DNA from: Pseudobutyrivibrio sp. ACV-2
GTDB taxonomy: Bacteria > Bacillota > Clostridia > Lachnospirales > Lachnospiraceae
Assembly (NCBI RefSeq): GCF_900107545.1
Contig: NZ_FNQZ01000002.1
Span: 62,001 to 126,000, forward strand
Direction: 5' to 3'
DNA length: 64,000 nucleotides
Shown here: one piece after another, positions 36,324-46,143 of the stretch
Layout: each line of letters begins with the position of its first letter
Numbering within the stretch: the stretch's first letter is position 1
Position numbers and translations under genes: made by a program
The notes under the pieces: generated by a model
Databases searched by the model: none
What the model was told of the DNA's origin: nothing
The model's input: the letters and a program-made list of their open reading frames with translations, nothing else

Positions 36324-37850
36324 TTATTTTTTCCCTATAGCTTTAAAAGCCATCAGCTTAACCTCTTCAATGTATTTTGATTTCATAAAAATAATGAAAA
36401 ATATAACGTTAAACAATACACAACAAATAACTATATCTACAATTAATTGAAATAGAGGTTTTCCTATACCAATAATACTACACAAAAAATAGCAAATTGC
36501 CGTAACAAAACAAGTTACGACCAAATAGATTAAATTATCTGTAATATATTTTCTGCAGGAACACTTAAACAATTCAGAGAATAACACTTTTGTCTCCCAA
36601 GGATAATATATAAAAACAAATATGATGATAGTTGATATAAGTGCACCTATCAATCCAATTTTTTGAACCAAAATTATATTGGTAACAACATTAATAACTG
36701 CGCCTATGTAAGGTTTCCAAAAATCTTGTTTCCACATACCTGCAGCATCTTTGAAATGTAATCCCATCGCACGAATCTGCCAAGTATAAAAATATATTAC
36801 CATCCAAACAACAACTGTTAGGGACAACATACGTTTTTCGCCTACCCATACCTTCATAAATGGCTGATATAAACACATAAAACAGCAAGCGCAAAAACCA
36901 ACTAACCAAGCTGATACAAAATTTAGCTTAAGAAACAGTTCGTAATTCTTTTCCTTACTTTCAGTTACAATACTATTACCTATACTAGGAACTACTGACG
37001 TATACACTACAGTGAAAATACTGATAACCGCAGACATTATGTAATAATAATTACTATAAATACCTAAAATTGAGAGACCTAAAAAAGCAGAAATCACTAT
37101 ACTATCAGCAGAATTAATAACAGTAGCACCTATTTTATGTCCCAAAACAGCACCTGTTCTTGAATACAAGTCTTTTCTCTCATCTTTAGACAACCTTCCA
37201 TCTGGAATATAATTAGGACATATTTTTTTTGCTTCTATAGCGCAAATAATGTTATTAGCCATTGTATATATAGGAACAATAATGATATATGCATAATAGT
37301 TCTTTAATAAGACAAGCAAAACAATCTGTATAGTATATTCAATAATCGACAGAACCATCTCTACAGTACTAATTATGTCTCTTCTCTGATTTGCCATTAG
37401 CAATGAACTTTTATATGCAAATAAGAAATAACTAATTGCTGTATTGAATAGATAAATCCAAAATAATATATAGAGATTAACATCAGGAGGACAATCGCCT
37501 TTTACGAGCCTATCCAAAAAGAAACTCATTATAAAACCAGCGAAAAGCACCACACAGCCAACAATCCTATACACTACCTTAAATTCATTTAATAGCGAAT
37601 TAACTTTAGAACTATTTTTTTCTGCGATGGGCTTATACATAGCATAAACAATAGCACTCCTAAATCCTAATTCAGAAAGATTAAGCACATGTAGTAACGA
37701 TGTAAATAAACTACTAAGGCCTACATATTCATTGCCAAGTGTATATATTATTACAGTTCTTACAATAAAAGGAAAAATAATTGTTACTATCTTATTTAGT
37801 AAGCCAAAAAAAATATTTCTAGAAGCATTTTTCGAGCGTGACTGTGCCAT
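36324..37850 (-). CDS. wzx: Wzx-type oligosaccharide flippase
   Basis: 508 residues from ATG 37850, which has GGGAGGAAG upstream; the upstream in-frame start at 37883 would overlap the preceding gene. About fourteen hydrophobic helices in the MOP-superfamily pattern, opening with NIFFGLLNKIVTIIFPFIVRTVIIYTLG and including NLSELGFRSAIVYAMY. It carries the undecaprenyl-linked repeat unit to the outer face of the membrane. It is the flippase of the second locus; the first locus shows none in this window. Confidence 0.9.
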   Translation of the reverse strand: MAQSRSKNASRNIFFGLLNKIVTIIFPFIVRTVIIYTLGNEYVGLSSLFTSLLHVLNLSELGFRSAIVYAMYKPIAEKNSSKVNSLLNEFKVVYRIVGCVVLFAGFIMSFFLDRLVKGDCPPDVNLYILFWIYLFNTAISYFLFAYKSSLLMANQRRDIISTVEMVLSIIEYTIQIVLLVLLKNYYAYIIIVPIYTMANNIICAIEAKKICPNYIPDGRLSKDERKDLYSRTGAVLGHKIGATVINSADSIVISAFLGLSILGIYSNYYYIMSAVISIFTVVYTSVVPSIGNSIVTESKEKNYELFLKLNFVSAWLVGFCACCFMCLYQPFMKVWVGEKRMLSLTVVVWMVIYFYTWQIRAMGLHFKDAAGMWKQDFWKPYIGAVINVVTNIILVQKIGLIGALISTIIIFVFIYYPWETKVLFSELFKCSCRKYITDNLIYLVVTCFVTAICYFLCSIIGIGKPLFQLIVDIVICCVLFNVIFFIIFMKSKYIEEVKLMAFKAIGKK

Positions 37851-37854
37851 AAGA

Positions 37855-39072
37855 CTATCTTCCTCCCTTGCTGTATTTTTCATTAGCTTTAACCCATCTA
37901 ACTACTTCATCCACAAACATGACTTTTTTCTCATCTAGCAGGTTCTTAGACTTCAAAATACAGTTTGTAAGTTCCTTATACTCAAAAATATATCTATCAA
38001 TCATATCAACCAAATCATTCTCAGAGGTACTACATAAATCTAGAACATAAGGGTAATTTAGATTATTAAACAATCCTTTAAACTTTCTACTATACGCCAA
38101 AGGAATTGTTGCTACTCCAGCTGAGTATGAGGCAATAGTAGCATGCATTCTAGAACCAATAAACACATCTAGTCCAGAAATAAATGACTTAGCCTCTATT
38201 GGTGTTTTAAACTTAGGTGCACATTCAAGGCCATATTCTTCAGCTAATTTATAGCATACCGTATAATCATCCTCCACACTGTCAACACTATGAGAAATCA
38301 CATGTCCTATCAAATATATTCGATTAACTGGATTAGATTTAAGTTCCTCTATAATCGTTCTAATCACACTCTCATAATTTACAGAAAGACCAAATTGATT
38401 ATTCTGAGTATAACCACCATTCCACAGTAATCCTGAAACATTTATACCTATATTTTTAACTGTGTCGTTCATTTTCTGTTTATTATATGGCAAAAAGAAA
38501 GCCATATCTGATACGACAGTAATTGGATTAGTTATCCCCATATTTCTTAGTACATCTTTTGATATCTCATCACGAGACATAAGTAGGGAAGCATTCTTGC
38601 ATGCTTTCTTAGCAATGAACCTAGTTCTGAATTGTTTATAAGGGCCATATGTCTGTGGTGCAAGTAACAATGGTATACCATTCTTCTCAATCAATAATTT
38701 GGCATAGGTATAATTGATAAATCGTCTCCAACCATAAATATCGGAAAAACTGTCTCCTTGAGTTGCATCTACAGCAACATCTGCCCAATTTCTAACAATA
38801 TCTAGGAATTTTCGTCTATCATTTCTATCCTTATATACATTCTTTATTACTTCCCCTTTAACAAGATTCCTTGATATGTCCAGTTGATCACATAACAAAT
38901 CTATTGATTGTTCATCGATTTTACTAGCAACTACTTTATAATTAAACACAATACCCAATTGTTCAGAAACCATTTGAAAAACACTTATTGCAGAATACGT
39001 CAATGCTATACAACCAAGATTTCCATTTGTCACAAGTAATCCACACAATAATACATTCATTGTTTTTTTCAT
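37855..39072 (-). CDS. Polysaccharide pyruvyl transferase family protein
   Basis: 405 residues. Starts NVLLCGLLVTNGNLGCIALTYS, with the G-x3-N-x-G-C-I loop of the WcaK/CsaB family; later VSDMAFFLPYNKQ, DVFIGSRMHATIASYSAGVATIPLAYSRKFKGLF, the strongly conserved R-M-H-A motif. The family uses phosphoenolpyruvate to put a ketal-linked pyruvate on sugars. ATG 39072 has only a weak upstream site. It lies between the fusion gene and wzx, with a 5 bp gap to wzx. Confidence 0.88.
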   Translation of the reverse strand: MKKTMNVLLCGLLVTNGNLGCIALTYSAISVFQMVSEQLGIVFNYKVVASKIDEQSIDLLCDQLDISRNLVKGEVIKNVYKDRNDRRKFLDIVRNWADVAVDATQGDSFSDIYGWRRFINYTYAKLLIEKNGIPLLLAPQTYGPYKQFRTRFIAKKACKNASLLMSRDEISKDVLRNMGITNPITVVSDMAFFLPYNKQKMNDTVKNIGINVSGLLWNGGYTQNNQFGLSVNYESVIRTIIEELKSNPVNRIYLIGHVISHSVDSVEDDYTVCYKLAEEYGLECAPKFKTPIEAKSFISGLDVFIGSRMHATIASYSAGVATIPLAYSRKFKGLFNNLNYPYVLDLCSTSENDLVDMIDRYIFEYKELTNCILKSKNLLDEKKVMFVDEVVRWVKANEKYSKGGR

Positions 39073-39123
39073 AATCTATTTCTTCTCACTTCTTACAAAT
39101 CTAATTATGATTAAGCAAATTTT

Positions 39124-41502
39124 TTATAAATCTAACAATAACTTAATCTTAAGCGTTAAATTATTCTTTATATAACTTTTTTTACTAATCTTACCATATC
39201 TATCTAAAACATCCCTATCTAAAATAGCATAGTCCTTATCATTAATTTGCGACAAATATCTATCTCTATTCTTTGAAACAGGCAAGTGGAATAACAGTTG
39301 CTTATTATGAAGGGCGATTTTTTCATATGATGACTCCTCAATAACTAGCTGATTTTTAATTTTATCTAACATAGCCCTTCCCTTGTCACTATTAACTATG
39401 ACACATGACATACCCTGTTTCCTGATATCTTTATTACCATTCTCTTTTACAAAACTAGGATGTTCATATTCAGCGCCCCAATAATCGCCAAGAGTTATAT
39501 CAGCTCCACGTGTTCTAGAAGCAAACGGACAACTGAAACAACTATCTCGCAAAATATCACCTTTTAAAAACATCATAAAATATGAAGATTTATAAAAAGG
39601 AATAATTTTATTTTTAACTAAGCCACATTTATCCTTAAAAAATATATTTATATTCTTGTCCCAACCTTTAGCCTTATCTCTAAACACAATATTAGTTATA
39701 GTTCCACCAATCGTGGAGTTTAACAATTCTTGATATTTATGAAAAATTTTATGTGATGGCACTCCGTGACATATTACTTCTGTTGTATATAAATTTGTAT
39801 AATCCTTACCTAAATAATTTTTTAATCCATTAATCTGACAAGGAGTTCCTGAAAATAAAACATCTTTTCCTGATAAAAGTTTCTCTTTCACATCAGCATA
39901 GATACCTGCCGTATTACTTTGTATGTATTTAGAATTATATAGCTTTTCAACATTTTCTAAAGAATCCACACCAACATGTGAAACATAGAAAAATCCATTG
40001 CTATGTTTACTAATTTCAGCTCCATAAACAACTCCATCATTTTTTAAAAAAGCTTCACATAACAATGGAAACACTCCACCAGAAGATGATTTCTCGGATT
40101 TCGAACAATCCTTTGTAGCTGCAATATACGATTTCTTTTTATATTCATTCTTGACAGGATTTGCAAGTGGACAAATTCTTTTACATTTCCCACATTTTAT
40201 ACAAGCATCATGATTAATAGATGGATATTTGTACCCATATTCATCTTCAACCATATCTATAGCATGAACGGGACAACCATCATGACACGCAGCACATCCT
40301 GAACACTTACTTTTATCAGCATATACAGTATCAAACTCTGTATTCACCTCTGATTTTAATGTAACATTTACTTCCTCGTTGACTATAGGCAAATACTTAC
40401 CAAGAAATTGTTTCGAGAATTCACGAAATTTTAATAAATTATCATCCACTATTGAATAATCTAATTTTTCGGAAAAATAAACACTTTCAGAATTGGCATC
40501 GACTATTCGATCACCCAAATTTAATTTATTTACTAAATCATAAATGCGAATATTCTGAGTGTCATTTTTTTTGTCATCAAATCGTTTAAACAATGAAAAC
40601 TCTTTGTGGAAAATAACAGAGAAAATTGTAGCGTGATACGAATCTGTAAGAACATATTCAGAATTTTTGATAAGATTTACAAACTCTGCAGGACCTACGT
40701 TTTCTACCATCTCATACCCTAGCTTAATGCTATCAACTGATGTTGGTATTACTTTTACTGGAAGGCCTGTAGCCTTTCTAACCTCTTCAATACCTTTAGA
40801 ATAAAAATCTCTATTTCCTAAAAAATAACAAACTATATACCTGTCTTCAGACTTTAATGCTTTTTCAGTTAAATCATCCCACAGCTTCTTGTCTACCAAT
40901 AAGGTGGGATCTAGCACAGTTTCAACTGTTTTATCCGTAAGTGTATTCAACACTTTCGCAGTTTCTGCTTCACGTACAGAAATACCAGTGAAATCCGCCA
41001 ACTTTTCTTTAAGAAAATCAATCTTAATTTTGTTAAGATTATGAACCGGAAGACTTGGAGCATAAGAAATTTTTATTTTTGAGTTTGGAATCCAATCCAA
41101 GTAATAGGCAGGATTAATGTGTTTATTCATGCTCCATACTTGATCACTTCCACATATATATACATCATATTCATTTGAAATACCCTTCAGTCCGTTAATT
41201 CCTGTAAAAGGCATTGAGAGATTAATGTTATAAGAAACAAATTCATCACAAACTAGTTGTGTCCTCCTCAGTATACCTTTCATTTTAGCATTCCTATGAA
41301 TAGTACGATCAATTTTATTTGTAATTTTCTTATAATATAAACATTTTTTTGATGGATAAATATAATCATCCATAACAGGTTTATAATCCAATACAGTTAC
41401 ATCAAAACCTAATGCACTCAAATATCCCTGAAGCGCATAAGCTTGAAGAATTGAACCATAATTTGATGTTCCTGCGACCCAAGTTAAAATGGCTATTTTC
41501 AT
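39124..41502 (-). CDS. Fusion: polysaccharide pyruvyl transferase + ferredoxin/FrhB
   Basis: 792 residues. Residues 1 to about 375 are a pyruvyl-transferase domain (ILTWVAGTSNYGSILQAYALQ; YICGSDQVWS; EYVLTDSYHATIFSVIFHKEF, the equivalent of the R-M-H-A site as SYHAT). From about 400 come two ferredoxin motifs (CSGCAACHDGCPVHAI, CIKCGKCKRICP), then the FrhB domain (GTPCQINGLKNY, EVICHGVPSH, ITLGDYWGA). The fusion physically links the two families seen as separate genes beside it. AAGGAG lies seven bases before ATG 41502. Confidence 0.92.
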   Translation of the reverse strand: MKIAILTWVAGTSNYGSILQAYALQGYLSALGFDVTVLDYKPVMDDYIYPSKKCLYYKKITNKIDRTIHRNAKMKGILRRTQLVCDEFVSYNINLSMPFTGINGLKGISNEYDVYICGSDQVWSMNKHINPAYYLDWIPNSKIKISYAPSLPVHNLNKIKIDFLKEKLADFTGISVREAETAKVLNTLTDKTVETVLDPTLLVDKKLWDDLTEKALKSEDRYIVCYFLGNRDFYSKGIEEVRKATGLPVKVIPTSVDSIKLGYEMVENVGPAEFVNLIKNSEYVLTDSYHATIFSVIFHKEFSLFKRFDDKKNDTQNIRIYDLVNKLNLGDRIVDANSESVYFSEKLDYSIVDDNLLKFREFSKQFLGKYLPIVNEEVNVTLKSEVNTEFDTVYADKSKCSGCAACHDGCPVHAIDMVEDEYGYKYPSINHDACIKCGKCKRICPLANPVKNEYKKKSYIAATKDCSKSEKSSSGGVFPLLCEAFLKNDGVVYGAEISKHSNGFFYVSHVGVDSLENVEKLYNSKYIQSNTAGIYADVKEKLLSGKDVLFSGTPCQINGLKNYLGKDYTNLYTTEVICHGVPSHKIFHKYQELLNSTIGGTITNIVFRDKAKGWDKNINIFFKDKCGLVKNKIIPFYKSSYFMMFLKGDILRDSCFSCPFASRTRGADITLGDYWGAEYEHPSFVKENGNKDIRKQGMSCVIVNSDKGRAMLDKIKNQLVIEESSYEKIALHNKQLLFHLPVSKNRDRYLSQINDKDYAILDRDVLDRYGKISKKSYIKNNLTLKIKLLLDL

Positions 41503-41511
41503 ACATGCTCC

Positions 41512-42387
41512 TTATTTTTTTATTCTTTCTTTCGCATAAGAAAAAGTCAGAATAATATTATTAATTACTTTAAAAACTTTTAATATATATGCCTTTTTGC
41601 CGTAGTACTTTCGACATGTATATTCTCGTGATTTTAATGCCTGATTTGGAACATACAACTTGGATTTTAAAGAGGTTGCTTTTCCTTTTTTAGCATGATT
41701 ATGATGAAAGAAATGCTCTAAATCAATCATTTCACGATAACCTGCTTGCCTAAGTTCTATCCCCAAAATATTCTCTTCGCCATACAAAAATGTACCTTCA
41801 TCAAGATAATTAATCTTTAGCAATGCTTCTTTCTTTATAAGGAGCAAGCTTCCATGCACAATATCTACATATGCGCATTTTTCTGGTAGAACTACAAGTT
41901 TAGATTGACTTCTCTTACCATATTTTATATATCCACGTTTTATCATCTCTGGATATGTTGGTATATCCCAATATGAATGATAAATATCATAATTATCATG
42001 GGTCAAAAGTACTGGGCTTATTACTGCAACATCTTCAAACATTGAAGCTTTATCCATCAGTTTCTCAAAAATATCTTCTTCATCAACTAATGTATCTGGA
42101 TTCATTATTCCAACGAACTCTATATCTGGCCATTTATGAATAGCATATCTAAATCCAAAGTTATTACCTGCAGCATATCCAGCATTATGAGTATTCACAA
42201 TAACATCTACACTCTCTTCACCACCAAATTCAGCTTTTAGAATGTCATATGAATCATTAGTCGATGCATTATCCACAACAACGATATGTATTGTCTTTTG
42301 AGATATCAGTAGTTGCCTAACACACTTTATCGTATCATCATATTTATTAAAATTTAATACAACTATGGCCAGTCGTCTCTTATGCAT
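41512..42387 (-). CDS. GT2-family glycosyltransferase (rhamnosyltransferase-like)
   Basis: 291 residues. LAIVVLNFNKYDDTIKCVRQL, VVVDNASTNDS, NAGYAAGNNFGFRYAI and GIMNPDTLV follow the WbbL-like GT2 pattern, in which the metal site is N-P-D instead of D-x-D. LYGEENILGIELRQAGY is the acceptor loop. ATAGGAGAG lies before the ATG. Since a full dTDP-L-rhamnose pathway is encoded at 15-18.5 kb, rhamnose transfer is a reasonable guess but not shown. Confidence 0.9.
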   Translation of the reverse strand: MHKRRLAIVVLNFNKYDDTIKCVRQLLISQKTIHIVVVDNASTNDSYDILKAEFGGEESVDVIVNTHNAGYAAGNNFGFRYAIHKWPDIEFVGIMNPDTLVDEEDIFEKLMDKASMFEDVAVISPVLLTHDNYDIYHSYWDIPTYPEMIKRGYIKYGKRSQSKLVVLPEKCAYVDIVHGSLLLIKKEALLKINYLDEGTFLYGEENILGIELRQAGYREMIDLEHFFHHNHAKKGKATSLKSKLYVPNQALKSREYTCRKYYGKKAYILKVFKVINNIILTFSYAKERIKK

Positions 42388-42396
42388 AAATCTCTC

Positions 42397-43641
42397 CTAT
42401 AAAACTATTCTCACCTTTGAATTTAGAATGTTTTTATGATATTCTTCCATCATTGCAAGCATAAGGGTCATAATTGAACCAAATGAAAACTTCCAATACC
42501 ACCAAATAATATTTGTACATATTATTTGTAAAAATAATGTGAATAGTAAAAATCTAAAATCACCCTTTTTAGCCGCTTCATAGGAACATATGAACATTTT
42601 AATTGTTATCCAAATATACCATCCTAGTCCAATAAAGCCATAAATATACGCAAATGCATACATACCATTATCATTTAAATTTAATCTATCGTATAGACCA
42701 GCAGCACTCCAAGCATCAGGACAAGAATAATGAGGATAACCTCTTCCAACCAAAGGAGACTTACTTATTTCAACTTTATACAATTCCTTTCCTATCTCTC
42801 GTATTAAAGCTGACTTATCTGTAGATGAATCCATAACAGACGTTAATAAATATTGACCTAACTCAGACTGTAAGACAACAAGTATTAAACCAAGTATAAT
42901 AAACATATAAAACACTTTTTTACCAATTTTATTCCTATAAAACATCGTTATAAAAATAGTTAAAGCACCATATGCAACCATTACTATTCTTGTTTGAAGC
43001 ACGAAAATACAATGGTAATAAGCCATCACCAAACCTATGCCCCCTATAATTTTCTCCCTGTTGCTTGATGCAGAAAAATATAGTACCAACGAGCCCACAA
43101 TTAATATTGTCGAAAAAGTGATATTATTAGTAATTCGAACACCGAATCTTGTTCTATATCTTAAGTCTAATATTTGTATTCCATACCTAGCTAAAAAATG
43201 CTGGACTATAATAACAATTGTAACAATAAATGATAATTTATATATACAATTCCAAAGATATTCAGCAGAAACTATTTTCTCAACAATAAGAGCTCTAAAG
43301 AGATAATAACTACATATCAACATTAAAAACTCTCGCTGTGCCCAAAATCCGTCCCATATACTCTGTCCAAATAAGACATGTGGAACAATAGCTGCAACTA
43401 TTGCTATTGGAATAATACATAATACATTGATTGAGAAATAATAATTTTTTAAAATATTAATTCTGTAACGTAATATAACATATAGAAATACACATAAATA
43501 TATATCTAAAACAAAATCCGTATACTCTATATGAAATAAACTTGAAAATCGACTTTCATTAACCAAAAAAATCATTCTATCAGGAATTAAAAATAACAAT
43601 ACAAATAAAATATTTGTTGTGTCAACTTTGATATATTTCAA
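42397..43641 (-). CDS. wzy: Wzy-type polysaccharide polymerase
   Basis: 414 residues. About eleven hydrophobic helices, with a polar outer loop after helix nine that includes LVGRGYPHYSCPDAWSAAGLYDRL. The start is TTG 43641, well spaced from GTGAGG; no ATG is available nearby. Topology and position, between GT2 and GT4 genes and with wzx in the same locus, support polymerase; sequence identity cannot. A polymerase with similar topology is at 11.0 kb, so the window encodes two. Confidence 0.8.
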   Translation of the reverse strand: MKYIKVDTTNILFVLLFLIPDRMIFLVNESRFSSLFHIEYTDFVLDIYLCVFLYVILRYRINILKNYYFSINVLCIIPIAIVAAIVPHVLFGQSIWDGFWAQREFLMLICSYYLFRALIVEKIVSAEYLWNCIYKLSFIVTIVIIVQHFLARYGIQILDLRYRTRFGVRITNNITFSTILIVGSLVLYFSASSNREKIIGGIGLVMAYYHCIFVLQTRIVMVAYGALTIFITMFYRNKIGKKVFYMFIILGLILVVLQSELGQYLLTSVMDSSTDKSALIREIGKELYKVEISKSPLVGRGYPHYSCPDAWSAAGLYDRLNLNDNGMYAFAYIYGFIGLGWYIWITIKMFICSYEAAKKGDFRFLLFTLFLQIICTNIIWWYWKFSFGSIMTLMLAMMEEYHKNILNSKVRIVL

Positions 43642-43656
43642 AATATAACCTCACTT

Positions 43657-44766
43657 TTATATATACATCAGTTTAGAATATTCTTCTTTTAATCTAGTAC
43701 AAGTATTTTTTATCGAGAAAATACTTGCAGTTTTCTTTGCATTAGCTGACATGTTTTCAACTTTTTCTTTATCGCTCAAAATGCCAAGTGTAAAAGATAT
43801 AGCTTCAGCTAAAGCTTCGTCACTTATTTTGTTTGTCAAAAATCCATTTTCCCCATCTTTTAGAATTTCAGGTATTCCTCCAACTCTGTTTGCTATACAA
43901 GGAATACCAAATGACATTGCTTCAACTAACGATATACCAAATACCTCTTTCCATACTGATGGATAGACAAAAATACTAGTTTCTTTCAAAAATGGGATTA
44001 CATCTGGATATCTTCCCTCAAACTTTATTATATCTCCAAGACCTAGATGATTTACTAGTTCTTCTAAGTTTTTTCTTTCTGGTCCATCGCCAACCAACGA
44101 AACAGAAATTGGAAACTTATCCTTAATAAGCCCTACAGCTCTAACCAAATAGTCAATTCCCTTTACATAATTTAATCTACCGATATAAGTAATTTTATAT
44201 GGTTTATCTGTAGGAATAGAGTGCTCTTTACCACACTCTAATTTATCCATTGAAATACCATTATATACAACACATTTTCTTTTGTTTGATAGTCCAAATT
44301 CCTCTTCATAGGATTCTTTACCTGCATTTGATACAAAAATTATTAAATCCGAAGCATTTAAACTTACTCTAAACATAAAATGGGCAAAATAAAACTTCAT
44401 CTTGCTCTTAGTGAAAAAATATTTACGATCGTAGCACGAATGTGCAACCGTAACTTTTTTCGTTTTTGTTCCTAAAGTGGCTAATAACCAATACAACTTA
44501 AGAAATGGATCACCATGGTGTACCGTTACAATATCATAGTTTTTCACAATCTTCCTAAGCTGTATTAGTCTCTTTATGTTTATTTTGCCTTTGATATTAG
44601 CTAGTGAATATGTCTTTAATCCTAGTTCACGCATTTGATCATGAATTGAGCCCTCTGAAAACAAAAAACAAAATCCGTTATCATACTCACTATTCAATCC
44701 TATATCTCTGCAAAGACTCTCTATTCCTCCTGCCTCACCGCTTGTAAGCAGATTTAAAACTTTCAT
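43657..44766 (-). CDS. GT4-family glycosyltransferase
   Basis: 369 residues, GT-B fold. N-terminus VLNLLTSGEAGGIESLCRDI with the glycine-rich loop; donor half with ITYIGRLNYVKGIDYLVRAV, VSLVGDGPERKNLE and PSVWKEVFGISLVEAMSFG (E-x7-E type). AAGGAG lies eight bases before ATG 44766. In the second locus operon between LicD and the polymerase gene. Likely one repeat-unit sugar; donor unknown. Confidence 0.92.
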   Translation of the reverse strand: MKVLNLLTSGEAGGIESLCRDIGLNSEYDNGFCFLFSEGSIHDQMRELGLKTYSLANIKGKINIKRLIQLRKIVKNYDIVTVHHGDPFLKLYWLLATLGTKTKKVTVAHSCYDRKYFFTKSKMKFYFAHFMFRVSLNASDLIIFVSNAGKESYEEEFGLSNKRKCVVYNGISMDKLECGKEHSIPTDKPYKITYIGRLNYVKGIDYLVRAVGLIKDKFPISVSLVGDGPERKNLEELVNHLGLGDIIKFEGRYPDVIPFLKETSIFVYPSVWKEVFGISLVEAMSFGIPCIANRVGGIPEILKDGENGFLTNKISDEALAEAISFTLGILSDKEKVENMSANAKKTASIFSIKNTCTRLKEEYSKLMYI

Positions 44767-44787
44767 ATATACTCCTTAAGATAAGTA

Positions 44788-45597
44788 TTATATAGATATT
44801 TTATATACATCATGTCCAGAATTTCTTTTATCTTCTGGCGGTAATGCCATATAGTTTTTGTAAAGTCGTTTCAAATTTTCTTCCCAATTACTAGGTGCAT
44901 TTACAACTATGTCTTCAAAAGGTAACTCTATAAGATTATCGAAATCTGTCTTTTTAAAGTACAATCTGTCACTATCGTAATTACTCGAGAACATACTTGC
45001 CAGATATTCCCAATCATCATGATTTCTTATAACAAGCTTATTTTGTATATTAATAAGCGTCTGTTTTGGTAATACACCAACAACTGCGCTCACGAGATTT
45101 ATTAGCTTCTTATTTCCTTTTCTTTCCATATGACATTCTTCTTTACTCCAAACAGCAAATGTAAGGAGCCTAGCTATCATTCTTCGAAGCTTTGTGCTTT
45201 TTAACCCAGGCTCACGAATACTATCAAATGGGAAAATGTCTATAAATAATCCATTTTTCGCTTTACAGTTTTTTCTATATTCTTCAACAAATACTGTGCC
45301 TTCTTTTACAAGCTTAGCATAAGGCATATAATAATGAGAATCTGTAGAATAATCTTGGATAAAACATCCTTCTATAGGTTCTTCCTGTAAAAATTTTATT
45401 AATTTCTCATAATCTTCCCTTAGGAGACCAACATCAATATCATCATCCCAGGGAATAAATCCTTTATGTCGTATAGTACCAAGTAAAGTGCCACATATAA
45501 CTGTGTATCTAATACCATGCGAATTACAGTATTCATGAAAAGAGCGTAACATTTCCAATTGTATACTATGAATTTTATCCAATTTATTCTGTTCCAT
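44788..45597 (-). CDS. licD: LicD-family phosphotransferase
   Basis: 269 residues. SHGIRYTVICGTLLGTIRHKGFIPWDDDIDVGLLREDY is the LicD nucleotidyltransferase-fold core, with G-T-x-L-G and the D-D-D-I-D metal site. Family members move phosphocholine or another phospho-group (ribitol or glycerol type) from a CDP carrier to a sugar. The next gene upstream encodes a TagD-like cytidylyltransferase, which could make that carrier. The AGGA is thirteen bases before the ATG, a little far. Confidence 0.92.
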   Translation of the reverse strand: MEQNKLDKIHSIQLEMLRSFHEYCNSHGIRYTVICGTLLGTIRHKGFIPWDDDIDVGLLREDYEKLIKFLQEEPIEGCFIQDYSTDSHYYMPYAKLVKEGTVFVEEYRKNCKAKNGLFIDIFPFDSIREPGLKSTKLRRMIARLLTFAVWSKEECHMERKGNKKLINLVSAVVGVLPKQTLINIQNKLVIRNHDDWEYLASMFSSNYDSDRLYFKKTDFDNLIELPFEDIVVNAPSNWEENLKRLYKNYMALPPEDKRNSGHDVYKISI

Positions 45598-45638
45598 AAT
45601 TTTTACGATATCCTCATTTGATTAACTATATCTGATTA

Positions 45639-46085
45639 TTATTTCTCATTTTCCTTATCACGAATTGAATGAAGCACCTCTGTAAGAAGGGTTGAAGAAG
45701 TCCCATCAGTATGTGGCAAAAAGACTAATTCAACACCTGTCCCATCAAACTCCTCAATGTATTTGTTGTACATTGGGCTATTCTTCCAATCATCTCCATG
45801 AAAAAGTGCATTGTATTTTAATTTTTCCCAAGCAGCATATTTATCCATACTTGTCTGTGGAACAACTTCATCTACATACTTGATTGCCTCGACAATCTTT
45901 ACTCTCTCTTCAAAAGGAATGATAGGCTTTTTGTTTTTATATTCCTGAACTAACTCATCTGTACTCACACCTACAATAAGATAATTGCACTGAGCTTTAG
46001 CATTCTTTAACACATTTAAATGGCCAATATGAAATAGGTCAAAAACACCTGTGGTATATCCAATCCTAAATTTCTTGTCACTCAT
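45639..46085 (-). CDS. TagD-like glycerol-3-phosphate/phospho-alcohol cytidylyltransferase
   Basis: 148 residues. RIGYTTGVFDLFHIGHLNVLKNA contains the H-x-G-H motif; NALFHGDDWKNSP follows, and TDGTSSTLLTEVL stands in the place of the usual R-x-x-S-T-S stretch. Makes a CDP-activated phospho-alcohol from CTP. It lies 41 bp before licD, and the pair would supply and transfer one decoration. The exact substrate (glycerol-3-phosphate, phosphocholine or other) cannot be fixed. Confidence 0.88.
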   Translation of the reverse strand: MSDKKFRIGYTTGVFDLFHIGHLNVLKNAKAQCNYLIVGVSTDELVQEYKNKKPIIPFEERVKIVEAIKYVDEVVPQTSMDKYAAWEKLKYNALFHGDDWKNSPMYNKYIEEFDGTGVELVFLPHTDGTSSTLLTEVLHSIRDKENEK

Positions 46086-46143
46086 TTATTATTCTCCTTC
46101 TATATCTACATAACAATTCATATATTATTAAGTTCTAATATAG

